Source of the DNA: Nicotiana tabacum
Lineage: Eukaryota > Streptophyta > Magnoliopsida > Solanales > Solanaceae
Reading direction: 5' to 3'
Assembly: GCF_000715075.1 (NCBI RefSeq)
Contig: NC_134081.1
Coordinates: forward strand, 69,494,153-69,558,152
Length of the DNA stretch: 64,000 nucleotides
A program made the position numbers and the translations under genes. How positions within the stretch are numbered: the first letter of the stretch is position 1; every line of letters starts with the position of its first letter. The notes below the pieces were generated by a model. The model worked only from the letters and a program-made list of their open reading frames with translations, made no database searches and was not told the origin of the DNA. This document shows positions 35,262 to 46,778 of the stretch, piece after piece.

Positions 35262-37369
35262 GATTATTTTTTTGATGCTAATTTATTGTCTATAATGTCC
35301 AACCATGCAACTTTTTATTTTAGCTTAAATTCTTCCGGTTGGTAATAAAAAACTTTTAATTACCAAAAAAAAGAAAGGAACAGAATATTTTAGAAGCAAA
35401 TAGTCTTCATTGTTGGGATACATATCTCATTTATGTTAAAGGTGTTCAAGATTTTATATATCTCATTAAAAAGTACAAACGTATTCAATTAACCACCTTT
35501 GATCATGAATAGCTAGGCCAATGCATGAGTGTGAATTTCATTGTAAGATTGCGCGAGGGTTTTAAAGTTTTTACTTTATATATCAAATTGATATTTATGT
35601 TACCTTATTTTCAAACGGGGTCGGCCTATTGTATATGCATACTTTAAAAAAGAAAAACATTATTGTCTACAGTTCCATATGAAAGATTCTTTTTTCAAGA
35701 AGCAGCGTGTTAAAGAATATCTTCGCCACTGGAAAAAACAGGATTCTCCTAATGTTTGTCGCCCAAGCATGGGAGTTTCTATGAAACATTCTAATGAAGT
35801 AATCAAATTGTCTTTATCATGCTGCAAAATGAAGGACGACCTGATCTCTTCCCAGTATTACAAATGAAGAGGGGTATTTGTTGACTCCCACATTGGTGGG
35901 TGTGGGAGGTCATACTTACGGGGACTTGGACAATTCTTAATTCATGAGCTAGCTTTTGTGATTGAGTTAGGTTTAAGGTTCGCCCACCCTAATTTATTAT
36001 TACCGATGTAAGGGAGTGTTGTATCGGTGGGTGTGAAAGGCCATTAATTTCCTTATATGGTCTTGAGTAATCTTCACCTCATGAACTAGTTTTTGGGATT
36101 GAGTTAGCCCAAGGTTTATCCATATTTAATTAACAGAGTGCTAATTCTCAATAACTAGATTATGTACCATAGTGAAGAAAGTAAATACTATATATGTCTT
36201 GAAAACAAAGTCAATGAAATAGAAGAATTTAATTCATTTTTGCTTTTAAATTTTCTTTTATCAGAAGCACTTTTCGAAAACCAAAATTATTGTTCTTTGG
36301 TTTTAACTTTTAAAGGTTCTCGGGAAAACAAAATTATTGGTTTAGGAAACTATAATAATTCAAGCTAATTTTTGATTTATAAAAACCAAACCCTTCTCCT
36401 CAAATCGTTTTGCTTAAAAGAGGTTCATTAATTTTACAATTAAGTAATGTCACAGTTTCCTTCAATTTTTTCTTTTTCGCTTTCTTTTGTTTGTTGGGAT
36501 GAGGGAGGAGGGAAGTCAATGAGTGCATTGGCATAACACTATCGAGCTAATTATGAGATTTTTTCCTTCCTATACAATATTTGAAACTTATTTACTAAAA
36601 TTATCTTAGTTTTGTATATTATTCGCCCTAAACAAGGATTACTTACAAATTATATACAATCAATTATTAGTGTCTTAAACTAGGGGATTTAGTCATACCT
36701 TTTTTCTTTTTTCTCTCATCTCCTCTTTCCCTATTCTCTGTCGCCTATCTCCATATATAATCCACTAGTATTTATAAACGTGCATTGCACGTTAATAATG
36801 ACACATGATTGTTTAAATATTTATTTATATGAAGGAAGAAAAAAATTTAATTAATGAGAGAAATTATATATATAATAAAACAACAATTATCTAAATGCCG
36901 AAAAATATTATTACATTAGCAAAATACGTGAATTCAAAATGAAAGGATATCATCAGAACTTACACAAATGATCAATTTAGTCATGTGTAATCTAATGTGA
37001 TGGCATCTTACCGAATACTTCTTTGCAGACGATGTTCTTTTGTGTATGTTTCCTTCTAATACTTTGGTTGTTCTGCCATAACCAGAATTCTTATTGTCGA
37101 TATTAATATCCCTATTGAAAGTGCAACATATAGTTATTTGTGCAAGAAAATATATTATTGTAATCATAGTCTAATTTTTAGGATGTTTGTCCTTGTGCTT
37201 TATTTATTATAATAATTATAAAACATAAACATACTGAAAATTATTTTTACACAAATTTAAAGAATTTTCTTTAGTTTCGGAAGACGAAAGTTGATTTCAT
37301 AGAGAAACACATACTTAAAAGCACATTGATTAGTATCATAATTTCTGCAGGAATAAGTTTTACTTCTAT
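35262..37369. other. AT-rich spacer without genes
   Basis: I see no supportable gene. Small open frames (for example at 35679 and 36162) have no recognisable motif. The region holds two diverged copies of a dispersed repeat (see 35880-36127), a palindrome cgtgcattgcacg at 36779-36791, and a segment near 36655-36770 that resembles 57140-57260 (tagtg-cttaaa-taggggatt followed by a pyrimidine-rich run). Confidence 0.5.
35880..36127 (+). repeat. Two tandem diverged copies of a ~120 bp dispersed repeat
   Basis: Both copies carry ggtgggtgtg-ga-gg, then ttgga/gag-aatctt, tcatga-ctag-ttt-tg-gattgagtta and an aaggtt end. They start near 35882 and 36010. Sequences of this kind are common in plant LTRs and short interspersed repeats; the family here is uncertain. 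Confidence 0.55.
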
Positions 37370-37436
37370 TCTTCTTTGTCGTTCGATTTTGCTTTCTCAA
37401 TACTGATTGAACTCTTCTACTCTTATTCTCTCGCAG

Positions 37437-38830
37437 ATGGCGAGAACACGTACCGCTTCCTCAGCTGAGCAGCAGCCATAGCCTCCAGTGATAGCTCCTA
37501 CGCGTGGCAGAGGTCGAGGCCGAGGCCGTGCCAGAGGCCGAGGCAGGGGCAGGGCTCAGCCTAAGGCCCGAGCAGCAGCCCCAGCAGTGGAGCCTCAGAT
37601 AGAGATTGACGAGGAGGTTCCAGCCCAGACTATTCCTGTCGGACCAGCTCAGGTTCCGGAGGGGTTCATTGCTACCCCAGTACTTCAGGACGCTTCGGTC
37701 CGTTTGGTGGGCCTTATGGAGAGTGTGGCCCAGACTGGCGCATTTCCCATAGCACCAGCAGTCTCTCAGGCTGGAGGAGGAGCCCAGACTGCTATCACTC
37801 CTGCTCCGGAGCAGATAGCTCCCCAGTATCAGGCTCCAGCAGCTCAGCCGGTCGGATTGGTTCAGCTGATTATTGCGGCACTGGTCGGAAATGGTCCATC
37901 CATGTCTTCTGAGGCTTTATGAAGATTGGACAGGTTTACCAAGCTCTTTCCTATTCACTTCAGTGGTTTTCTTTCAGAGGACCCCAAGGAGTATCTTGAC
38001 AACTGTCACGAGGTTCTTCGGAACATGGGTTTAGTGGAGACCAATGGGGTCGATTTTTCTGCATATCAGATGACTGGTTCCGCCAAGAAATGGTGGAGGG
38101 ATTACTTGTTGACCAGACCAGCTGGGTCGCCCGCTCTTACTTGGGACCAATTCTCTCAGCTCTTCATAGAGAAGTTTTTGCCTATCACATTGAGATATGA
38201 GTGTCGCCGTCATTTTGAGCGTCTCCAGTAGGGCAGTATGATTGTTACTCAGTATGAGACCTGTTTTGCGGATTTGGCCCGTCATGCCATTCTTCTGCTT
38301 CCCACCGAGAGAGAGAGAGGGTGAGGAGGTTTATTGATGGACTTGCTCAGCCTATCAGATTGCAGATGGCTAAGGAGATTGGGAGTGAGATTTCTTTTTA
38401 GGCGGCTGCTAATGTCGCCAGACGAGTCGAGATGGTTCTTACTCAGGGAGTTCAGGGATCTGATAAGAGACCTCGTCATTCCGGTGAGTTCAGCGGTGCC
38501 TCACCTAGAGGCAGGAGTACTTTTGGTAGAGGCCATCCTCCCAGGCCATTTCATTCAGCTCTCCAGGCATCCCACGGTGCCTCAGGTGGTCATGGTCCTC
38601 AGATGCATTATTCCGACCAGCTAGCCTACATCGCACCACCAGCTCCTATTAGTGCACCTCCACTCCAGAGTTATCAAGGTGGTTATTCAGGTCGACAGGG
38701 TTAGTTTCAGGGTCAGCAGTCACAGCAACTGAGGTTATGTTATACTTGTGGTGATCCGAGGCACATTGCTAGATTTTGCCCTCGGGCAACAGGCAGCTCA
38801 CAGCATCAGAGTTTTCGTACCATGGTTCCG
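37437..38830 (+). pseudogene. Element C gag, near complete
   Basis: ATG at 37437 follows tctctcgcag. The N-terminal tail is rich in RGRGRGRARGRG (basic, about residues 20-40) and then Pro/Ala/Gln. The capsid core is at 37926-38231 with PKEYLDNCHEVLRNMG and SAKKWWRDYL. The zinc knuckle CYTCGDPRHIARFC (38738-38779) keeps C2C4H4C. Lesions are a TAG in the N-terminus (37479), TGA at 37920, TAG at 38229, one extra GA dinucleotide in the E-R-E-R run at 38307-38320 that shifts the frame, and further TAGs near 38399, 38702 and 38855. Gag would form the particle; this copy cannot be read through. Confidence 0.92.
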
Positions 38831-39029
38831 GCACCAGTTGCTGCACCACCTACTTAGCCAGCAAGAGGCAGGGGTCAAGCAGCCAGAGGTAGGGGCTAGA
38901 CAGTTAGAGGTGGAGGTTAGGCCGTTAGAGGTGGAGACCAGCCAGCTAGAGGTCGTCCCAGGAACGTAGTTCAGGGTGGTGGGGCCCAGCCCCGGTGTTA
39001 TGCTTTTCCAGCCAGGCCTGAGGTTAAGT

Positions 39030-42000
39030 CATCTGACGCTGTTATCACAGGTACTGTTTCAATTTGCAATAGAGATGCTTCAGTTCTATTTGATCCGAGA
39101 TCCACTTACTCCTATGTGTCTTCCTATTTTGCTTCCTATTTGGTTATGCCCCGTGATTCTTTGAGTGCTCCTGTGTATGTGCCCATACTAGTGGGAGATG
39201 CTATTATTGTAAATCGTGTTTATCGTTCGTGTGTGGTCACCATTGGGAATCTTGAGATTCGTGTAGGTCTTTTATATCTCGACATGGTTGATTTTGATGT
39301 CATACTGGGCATGGATTAACTGTCACCTTATCATGCTATATTAGATTGTCACGCCAAGACGGTGACCTTAGCCTTGCAGGGGTTGCCTCGATTAGAATAG
39401 AGAGGGAATCTTGTCCATTCTGCCAGCAGGGTTATCTCTTATGTGAAGGCTCGGCATATGGTCGAGAAAGGGTATCTAGCTTATTTGGCTTATGTCCGCG
39501 ATTCTAGTGCGGAGGTTCCTTCCATAGATTCAGTGCCGGTTGTTCATGAGTTTCCAGAGGTGTTTCCTGCAGACCTGCCAGGGATGCCACCCGACAGGGA
39601 TATTGATTTCTACATTGATTTGGCTCGGGGCACTCAGCCTATTTCCATTCTGCCATATCGCATGGCCCCGTCAGAGTTGAAAGAATTGAAGGAGTAGTTA
39701 CAAGATATGTTGGATAAGGGCTTCATTAGACCTGGTGTCTCGCCCTGGGGTGCACCTGTATATTTTGTGAAGAAGAAAAATAGATCGATGAGGATGTGTA
39801 TAGATTATCGGCAGTTGAACAAATCACCACTAAAAACAAATATCCATTGCCGAGGATTGATGATTTATTTGATCAGCTTTAAGGTGCCAAGGTGTTTTCA
39901 AAGATTGATTTGAGATCTGGCTGCCATCAGTTGAGGATTAGGGCATCCGATGTTCCTAAGACAGATTTTCGGACTCGGTATGGGCATTATGAGTTTTTAG
40001 TGATGTTATTTGGGCTGACAAATGCCCCATCAGCTTTCATGGATTTGATGAATCGAGTGTTCAAACCCTACTTGGATTCCTTTGTGGTTGTGTTTATTGA
40101 TGATATGTTGATCTACTCCCACAGTCGAGAGGAGCATGAGCAGTATCTTCGGATCATTCTTCAGGCTCTGAAAGACAGCTAGTTATATGCTAAGTTCTCA
40201 AAATGCGAGTTTTGGTTGAGTTCAGTCATATTCTTGGGTCACGTCGTATCAGCAGAGGGTATTCAGGTAGATCCTAAGAAGATTGAAGCAGTCCAGAACT
40301 GGCCAAGACCCACATCAGCTACAGAGATCCGTAGTTTCCTGGGTTTGGCGGGCTATTACCATCGATTTGTGGAGGGGTTTTCATCTATAGCAGCCCCGTT
40401 AACCAGATTGACCCAGAAGGGTGCCCCGTTCAGGTGGTCAGACGAGTGTGAAGCGAGCTTTCAGAAGCTCAAGACAGCTTTGACTACGGCACCGGTATTG
40501 GTATTGCCCACATGTTCAGGATCTTATACAGTATATTGTGACGCATCTCATATTGGTCTGGGTGCGGTATTGATGTAGGGTTGCAATTTTATTACATATG
40601 CTTCACGGCAGCTGAAGGTTCACGAGAAAAATTACCCTGTTCATGATCTAGAGCTGGCAGCTATTGTTCACACGCTGAAGATTTGGAGGCACTATCTTTA
40701 CGGCGTGCCATGTGAGGTATTCACTGATCATCGGAGCTTGCAGTATTTGTTCAAGCAGAAGGAACTCAATTTGAGGCAGAGGAGGTGGCTGGAGCTATTG
40801 AAAGACTATGATATCACCATATTGTATCATCCCGGGAAGGCCAATGTGATGGCTGATGCTTTGAGTATAAAGTTATCAGTATGGGTAGCCTTGCATATAT
40901 TCCAGTTGGTGAGAGACAACTTGCATTGGATGTTCAGGCCTTGGCCAACCAGTTCATAAGGTTAGATGTTACTGAGCCCAGCTGTGTTCTAGCTTGTACA
41001 GTTGCTCGGTCTTCTTTATTTGAGCGCATCAGAGATCGGCAGGATAATGATCCTCATTTACTTGTCCTTAGAGACACAGTGCGGCACGGTGGTGCCAAGC
41101 AGGTTACGATTGGAGATAACGTAGTTTTGAGGATGCAGGGCCATATTTGTGTGCCTAATGTTGATGGACTTCGTGAGTGGATCCTTGAGGAGTCCCACAG
41201 TTCCTGGTATTCTATTCATCCGGGCGCCACCAAGATGTATCAGGACTTGAGACAACATTATTGGTGGAGGCGAATGAAGAAGGACATAATTGCCTATGTA
41301 GCTCGGTGCCTAAATTGCCAGCAGGTAAAGTGTGAGCATCAGAGACCTGGTGGTTTACTTTAGAGGTTAGATATTCCTGAGTGGAAGTGGGAGCGTATCA
41401 CTATGGATTTTGTTGTTGGACTCCCACGGACTCAGAGGAAGTTCGATGCAGTTTGGGTCATTATGGACAGGCTGACTAAGTCAGCGCATTTCATTCCTGT
41501 GGCAGTCACCTATTCCTCAGAGCGTTTGGCAGAGATTTATATTCGTGAGATCATCCGTCTTCACGGTGTGCCCGTGTCTATCATTTCTGATCGAGGTACG
41601 CAGTTTACCTCACACTTTTGGAGGGCATTTCAGCGTGAGTTGGGTACGCGGGTGGAGTTGAGCACAGCATTTCATCCTCAGACGGACGGGCAGTCTGAGC
41701 GTACTATTCAGATCTTGGAGGATATGCTCCGCGCCTGTGTTATTGACTTTGGAGGTTCTTGGGATCAATTTTTGTCGTTAGCGGAGTTTGCCTACAATAA
41801 CAGCTACCAGTCAAGCATTCAGATGGCTCCCTATGAGGCATTATATGGTAGACGGTGTAGGTCACCAGTTGAGTGGTTCGAGCCGGGGGAGGCTCGTTTA
41901 TTGGGTACAGATTTAGTTCAGGAGGCCTTGGATAAGGTCAAGATTATTCAGGATCGACTTTGCACAGCTCAGTCCAGGCAGAAGAGTTATGCTGACCATA

Positions 42001-42488
42001 GAGTTCGTGATGTTGCATTCATGGTTTGAGAGAGAGTGTTACTTCGGGTATCACCCATGAAGGGTGTAATGAGGTTCGGAAAGAACGGCAAGTTGAGCCC
42101 TAGGTATATCGGACCTTTTGAGATTCTGGAGAGAGTGGGAGATGTGGCTTACATGCTTGTGTTGCCACCCAGTTTAGCAGATGTTCATACGGTATTCCAT
42201 GTGTCCATGCTTCAAAAGTATCATGGTGATCCGTCCCATGTATTAGATTTCAGCTATGTCTAATTGGACAAGGATTTGACTTACGAGGAGGAGCCGGTGT
42301 CAATTCTAGCCCGACAAGTCCGCCAGTTGAGATCAAAGAGTTACCCTTCAGTTTGAGTGTAGTGGAGCGGTCAGCCTATTGAGGCAGCTACTTGGGAGTC
42401 TGAGCCCGATATGCGGAGTAGATATCCCCACCTTTTCACCAGCCCAGGTACTTTTCTATGTCCGTTCGAGGACGAACGGTTGTTTTAG
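39030..42488 (+). pseudogene. Element C pol: protease, RT, RNase H, integrase, chromodomain-like tail
   Basis: The protease at ~39040-39318 has LFDPRSTYSYVS, where the catalytic-loop Gly is Arg, a likely killing change. RT has [17 protein letters not shown] and FIDD at 40093-40104. RNase H at 40500-40860 has [17 protein letters not shown] and [10 protein letters not shown]. Integrase has the HHCC region (41140-41330), D in TMDFVVGL (41403), D in IISDRGTQF and E in GQSERT, all intact. The GKLSPRYIGPFEIL domain is at 42090 and the chromodomain-like tail follows. It ends FEDERLF-TAG at 42486-42488. Besides stops, frameshifts lie near 39822 and 40865. Confidence 0.93.
42463..42478 (+). other. Hairpin upstream of polypurine tract, element C
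   Basis: CGTTCG-AGGA-CGAACG, extended by one G:C pair on each side. It overlaps the last codons of pol. Confidence 0.9.
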
Positions 42489-42498
42489 AGGTAGAGAA

Positions 42499-45135
42499 TG
42501 TGATGACCCAAAAGGTCATCTTATATTTTAGAACTCGAATCTACGCTCTTAAGCCTTAAAAATCTCATTTTTACCCTCCTCGATTTGCGTGCGCACGCCG
42601 GGCAAGTTTCCGGAAAGATTTTATGTTGAAAACTGATGAAAATAAGAATTTTTGCCTTAAAGAGTTTATTTTAGTTTACTTCAGTCAACATTTTTAGTAA
42701 ACGGGCCTGGATCCATGCTTTGATGGTCCCGGTAGGTCCGTATCGAATTATGGGACCTGGGCGAATGCTCGGAATCGAATTTGGAGGTCCCTAGCTTGAG
42801 TTATGAATTTTTGATGAAAATTAAAAGTTTGGAAATTATTTGTTTTTAAGAATTGATTGATATTTGGCATTTTAGTATCGGGTCCGTATTTTGGTTTCAG
42901 TGCCCGGTACAGGTTCATTATAATATTTAAGATATGCCTGTGAAATTTGGTGAGAAATAGAGTTGATTTGACGTGATTCGGACATCCAGTTGAGAAATTA
43001 GAAGTTTTAAAGTGTTCTTGAGAATTTCATTTGAATTGGTGCTAAATTTAGAGTTTTAGGTATTATTTTGGCGATTTGATCGCGCGAGAAAGTTCGTATG
43101 ATATTTTTAGACTTGTGTGCATGTTTGGTTTGGAGCCCCGAGGGCTCGAGTGAGTTTCGGATAGGCCACGGGATGTTTTGGACTTTACAAATCTAGTTTT
43201 TCTGCAGAATCTGTGTTCTGGCATGTTCTTCTTCGCGTTCGCGAAGGTACTCTCACGAACGCAAAGAGTAAACTGGGCAGCTGAGGATTTCTTCGCGAAT
43301 ACGACAGTGCTCTCGCGAACGCGATGAACACTGTCGCCCAGCACTTAACACAATCCAAAACGGGATTTTTACGAAAAAACTCATTTTTCTCAAAAACCAA
43401 ACGGCGAGTGACGATTTTCTAAGAGTCATTCCTTCCCCAAATTATTGGTAAGTGATTCTTAACCATTTTTTTTCAATTACCCATTACATTTCATGAATTT
43501 TTAACCTTAAATCTAGAGTTTTTATGGTAGAATTAGGGGTTAGGGTAGAAAATAGGAATTTCGAGAATTTGGGGATTTAGATCTCAATTTGAGGTAGAAT
43601 TCCAAAACTAATTATATATTCGAGCTCGGGGGTGAATGAGTAAAGGGTCCGAACCTCGAGTTTTGACCAAGCGGGTCCTGGGTCGATCTTTCGACTTTTT
43701 GGAGGAAAAATTAGAAAATTTAATTTATGCAATATAATTGATTCCTTTAGCAATATTTGATATTATTGAGTCATTTTTGAATAGATACGGGTGGTTTGGA
43801 GGTGAATTCCAAAGGAAAAGCTGTGATTGAGAATTAAGTGGCCTTCGGAGCGAGGTAAGTGTTGTGTCTAATCTTGACTTGAGGGAATTAGGAACCTTAG
43901 ATTATTTTCTAAGTGAAATTCATGTGAGCGGCGTATATGTGAGGTGATGAGTACCTATGCGCCGCCAATTTACCTGTTTTTCCATGTTTCTCTGTTTTTC
44001 TTATATTGACTCATTCTTATGCCAAATTGCTATGTGTTATACTAGAGTTGTTCAAATTATCGTTCTTATCATGTTTACGGAATTTTCTAGTGATAATTGA
44101 GTTTTTATTTCAAAGTTGAGATTGATATTATGGAATCAAATGTTGAAGTAAGGTTTGTACTTGTTATTCTATCTCCCTGTTGTTATGTATGTATTGCATT
44201 ATGGTAAGGAAGAGTGTTAATGCACGAAGGGTGATGCCGTGCCATATTGTGAGTTTTAATGCACGAAGGGTGATGCCGTGCCATATTATGAATGTTAATG
44301 CACGAAGGGTGATGCCGTGCCATATTGTGAGTGTTAATGCACGAAGGGTGATGTCGTGCCATGATATAAGAGTAAAAGCAGGAAGGGTGATGCCGTGCCA
44401 TTTATATTAATTTTATGGTGAGATTGAGAGTAAAAGCACGAAAGGTGATGCCGTGCATTTTTCTTTACTGTATTCACTATTCCTGTTGATTCATGGTATA
44501 TTGACTGCTCCGGTGATCATTCTGTTGTAGTTCTTTATCTTTTATTCCCCTCAGTATCTCTCCCCTCCTGACATTTCCTATTTAGTACTTCATTCCTATT
44601 ATTTGCGTATGACTGTTAAATTGTACAGGTTGATTGTAGGTTTGCCTTAGCCTCGTCACTACTTCGTCGAGGTTAGGCTTGACACTTACCAGTACATGGG
44701 TTCGGTTGTACTGATGATGCACTTTGTACTTTCTGTGCAAATTTTGATACCGGCTCAGGTTGATCGGGATTTGCTATTGGTTCGCTGTCTGGAGACTCAA
44801 GGTAGATCTGTCGGCGTTTACAGACCTTGAAGTCCCCCGTCTATCTTTTTTTATGTCCTACTGTTTTCTTTCATTCAGACAGTTGTATTTCTTTCAGACT
44901 ATTACTTGTAGTAAATTCTAGAATGCTCGTGAATTATGACTCCAGATCCGGGTAATAGTAATTAATACCGTTTTATAATATTCCGCACTTATTATATTCC
45001 AATTGAGTTAATTATTGATATTTACTGAATTGAAATAAGGAAATGGTTTAATGATTCTCTAACGTTGGCTTGCCTGGCAAGTGAAATGTTAGGCGCCATC
45101 ACGATCCCGTCAGTGAGAAATTTCGGGTTGTGACA
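42499..45135 (+). repeat. 3' LTR of element C, 2637 bp
   Basis: It begins TGTGATGACCC and ends GGGTTGTGACA. It contains a CpG word block (cgcgttcgcgaagg, cgcgaacgcg) at 43215-43335 and a 39 bp tandem array at 44222-44456. No other copy lies in the window. Confidence 0.9.
44222..44456 (+). repeat. 39 bp tandem array of hairpin units in the LTR of element C
   Basis: Five units start at 44222, 44261, 44300, 44339 and 44378, exactly 39 bp apart, and a sixth starts at 44436. Each holds GCACG...CGTGC (or near) arms around aagggtgatgc, a potential 5 bp stem. Because 39 is a multiple of three, both strands stay open and look like repeat peptides, but the context is an LTR. Confidence 0.92.
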
Positions 45136-46778
45136 ATTTCGATTAGAAGCAAGAAGTCACTGAATGTTGGATATGTTCTTACTTTTATACTTCTTGTCAT
45201 TTGAATCATTTTCATTTGAGGCCATAAGTATAATTTTGGCAAGCTAGCTTTTACAGTCTCTGATTTCGTGGATTATGGAACTACTGGTAGTACTTGATAG
45301 AAATCACCTTCTAAACTATTACTTTTTCACTAAACAGTTCATTGATATCCAATATATTTCTAAAACTCTAGGCAATTGTTTCGATCCTTTGACGCTTATC
45401 CATGAGCACTTCATCCCATATTATCAATATGACTTTCCTTATAAACTTAGCACTATTGCTCTGCTTTGATATATTTGTGATGGTTATTTCAGTTGTTTGA
45501 AGAGGTATATCAAATATAAAGTGAGTTGTACGACCTCATAATAAAATCGTTGATGGTACACCATTTGTTATTATTGCTAACAGTATCATGCCTCTTGATC
45601 TCACATTTGCAAGTACTGTATAACAGAGGAATATTATTTTGATTCTACAAAGGATGATTCTGCTATACCAGAGTCGACTCTTTATAATATAATATTGAAA
45701 GCTTGTCTTATTCATGATTTAGCTTTGAGTGTGCTTCCTCGGGCACTTGTATGGCCTTCTTAATACTATATTAATCTTTTTTACTTTGTGATCTATTTCT
45801 TTTAATCTCTAACGCTCTTTTATAGAATAAATTTATGTACCCTAAGATTTTTATTTTTAACTTGAAAAATAATTTTACTCATATGATGAATTTAAAGAAT
45901 AATTGAATTGAATTCTCTTAATAAATAATTCTTGAAAGATTTGATTATTTGGTCTTAACATAAAAAATATTTATATTCTATTGATTCAGATTCTTAATAT
46001 TAGTTCATCTATTATTTTGAATATTTAATCATAATTATAATTTATCCACTATAAATTTTATTTTCAAAGAGTTAAAAGATCGATCTGACATTCCATTTTT
46101 AGATCTTTATGTTTGCAAAATTATTTGTGGTATTAACTCTCACTTACAGTTTTCTTTCTCTTTATCACACATTTATATTCTTAAAATATTTCTTAGTTTT
46201 TCTTTAGTAATTGGGTATATTTTTCAATATTACATGAAAAATTAATAATAATAAAATATTATTTGAGTAGGAAAGCAGTTCAAATATAATAGAAAAAATA
46301 TATTATCGTGGGGATTTTTTCTTCTTAATTTTAACATTTTATGCAGTCCATTTAACATTACTTTCATTTTTTCTTTGAAATTGATTTTATTAAACCTTCC
46401 AACATATTTTTAATAAGAATTCAGTAGACAAAATTTTATTAATTTTAAAATATTAAATATTAAAAGAATTAACATAGAAGTTATTGTAGTCCAAAAAATA
46501 AGTTATTACAATTATGTCCTTTCACTATGAGTTCTTCTGTTTAATATATTAGAGCTATTTTGGTCTATCAATATTGTATTCGGGCTTTTTATAATAATAT
46601 AGGCTCTCCTTTTTTCTAAATGGATTTGAACAATATAATACATTCTCAAATTAAATTAGTAGTAGAAAAATTAATAAATTTCAAATTAAATTAGTAATAG
46701 GAATTTATTAAGAAGTGTATCCTAAAAGTAATAGGATTACATGGCAAAAAATATGTCTCTATCCCGAAAGTAATTATT
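45136..46778. other. AT-rich spacer between elements C and D
   Basis: No gene supported. Very AT-rich, with short poly(T)/poly(A) runs. The last ~270 bp, with ctaaaagtaataggattacatg and cccgaaagtaattat, belong to a repeated sequence that continues at 56857-57050 beyond element D. Confidence 0.5.

Larger units (their letters stand above)
37370..45135 (+). mobile_element. Chromovirus C: Ty3/gypsy element lacking its 5' LTR
   Basis: It has the gag leader from about 37370, gag-pol at 37437-42488, a hairpin at 42463-42478, a polypurine tract of the form gaggtagagaa, and a 3' LTR at 42499-45135. Domain order and residues are the same as in A and B. Upstream of about 37370 no LTR end (GGGTTGTGACA) or PBS is found; instead there is unrelated AT-rich DNA. 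The element is therefore 5'-truncated by deletion or rearrangement. The pol is the best preserved of the window. Confidence 0.92.

Noticed and set aside
36779..36791. Palindrome cgtgcattgcacg as a Helitron end
   Set aside because: A CTRR end with the hairpin at the right distance and a matching 5' TC end could not be shown.
44180..44410. Repeat-peptide open frames on both strands in the LTR of element C
   Set aside because: They are a by-product of a 39 bp unit without stop codons; the location inside an LTR and openness on both strands argue against a gene.
44213..44460. CRISPR-like array (regular units of 39 bp)
   Set aside because: Units are contiguous with no unique spacers, and the DNA is a plant LTR.
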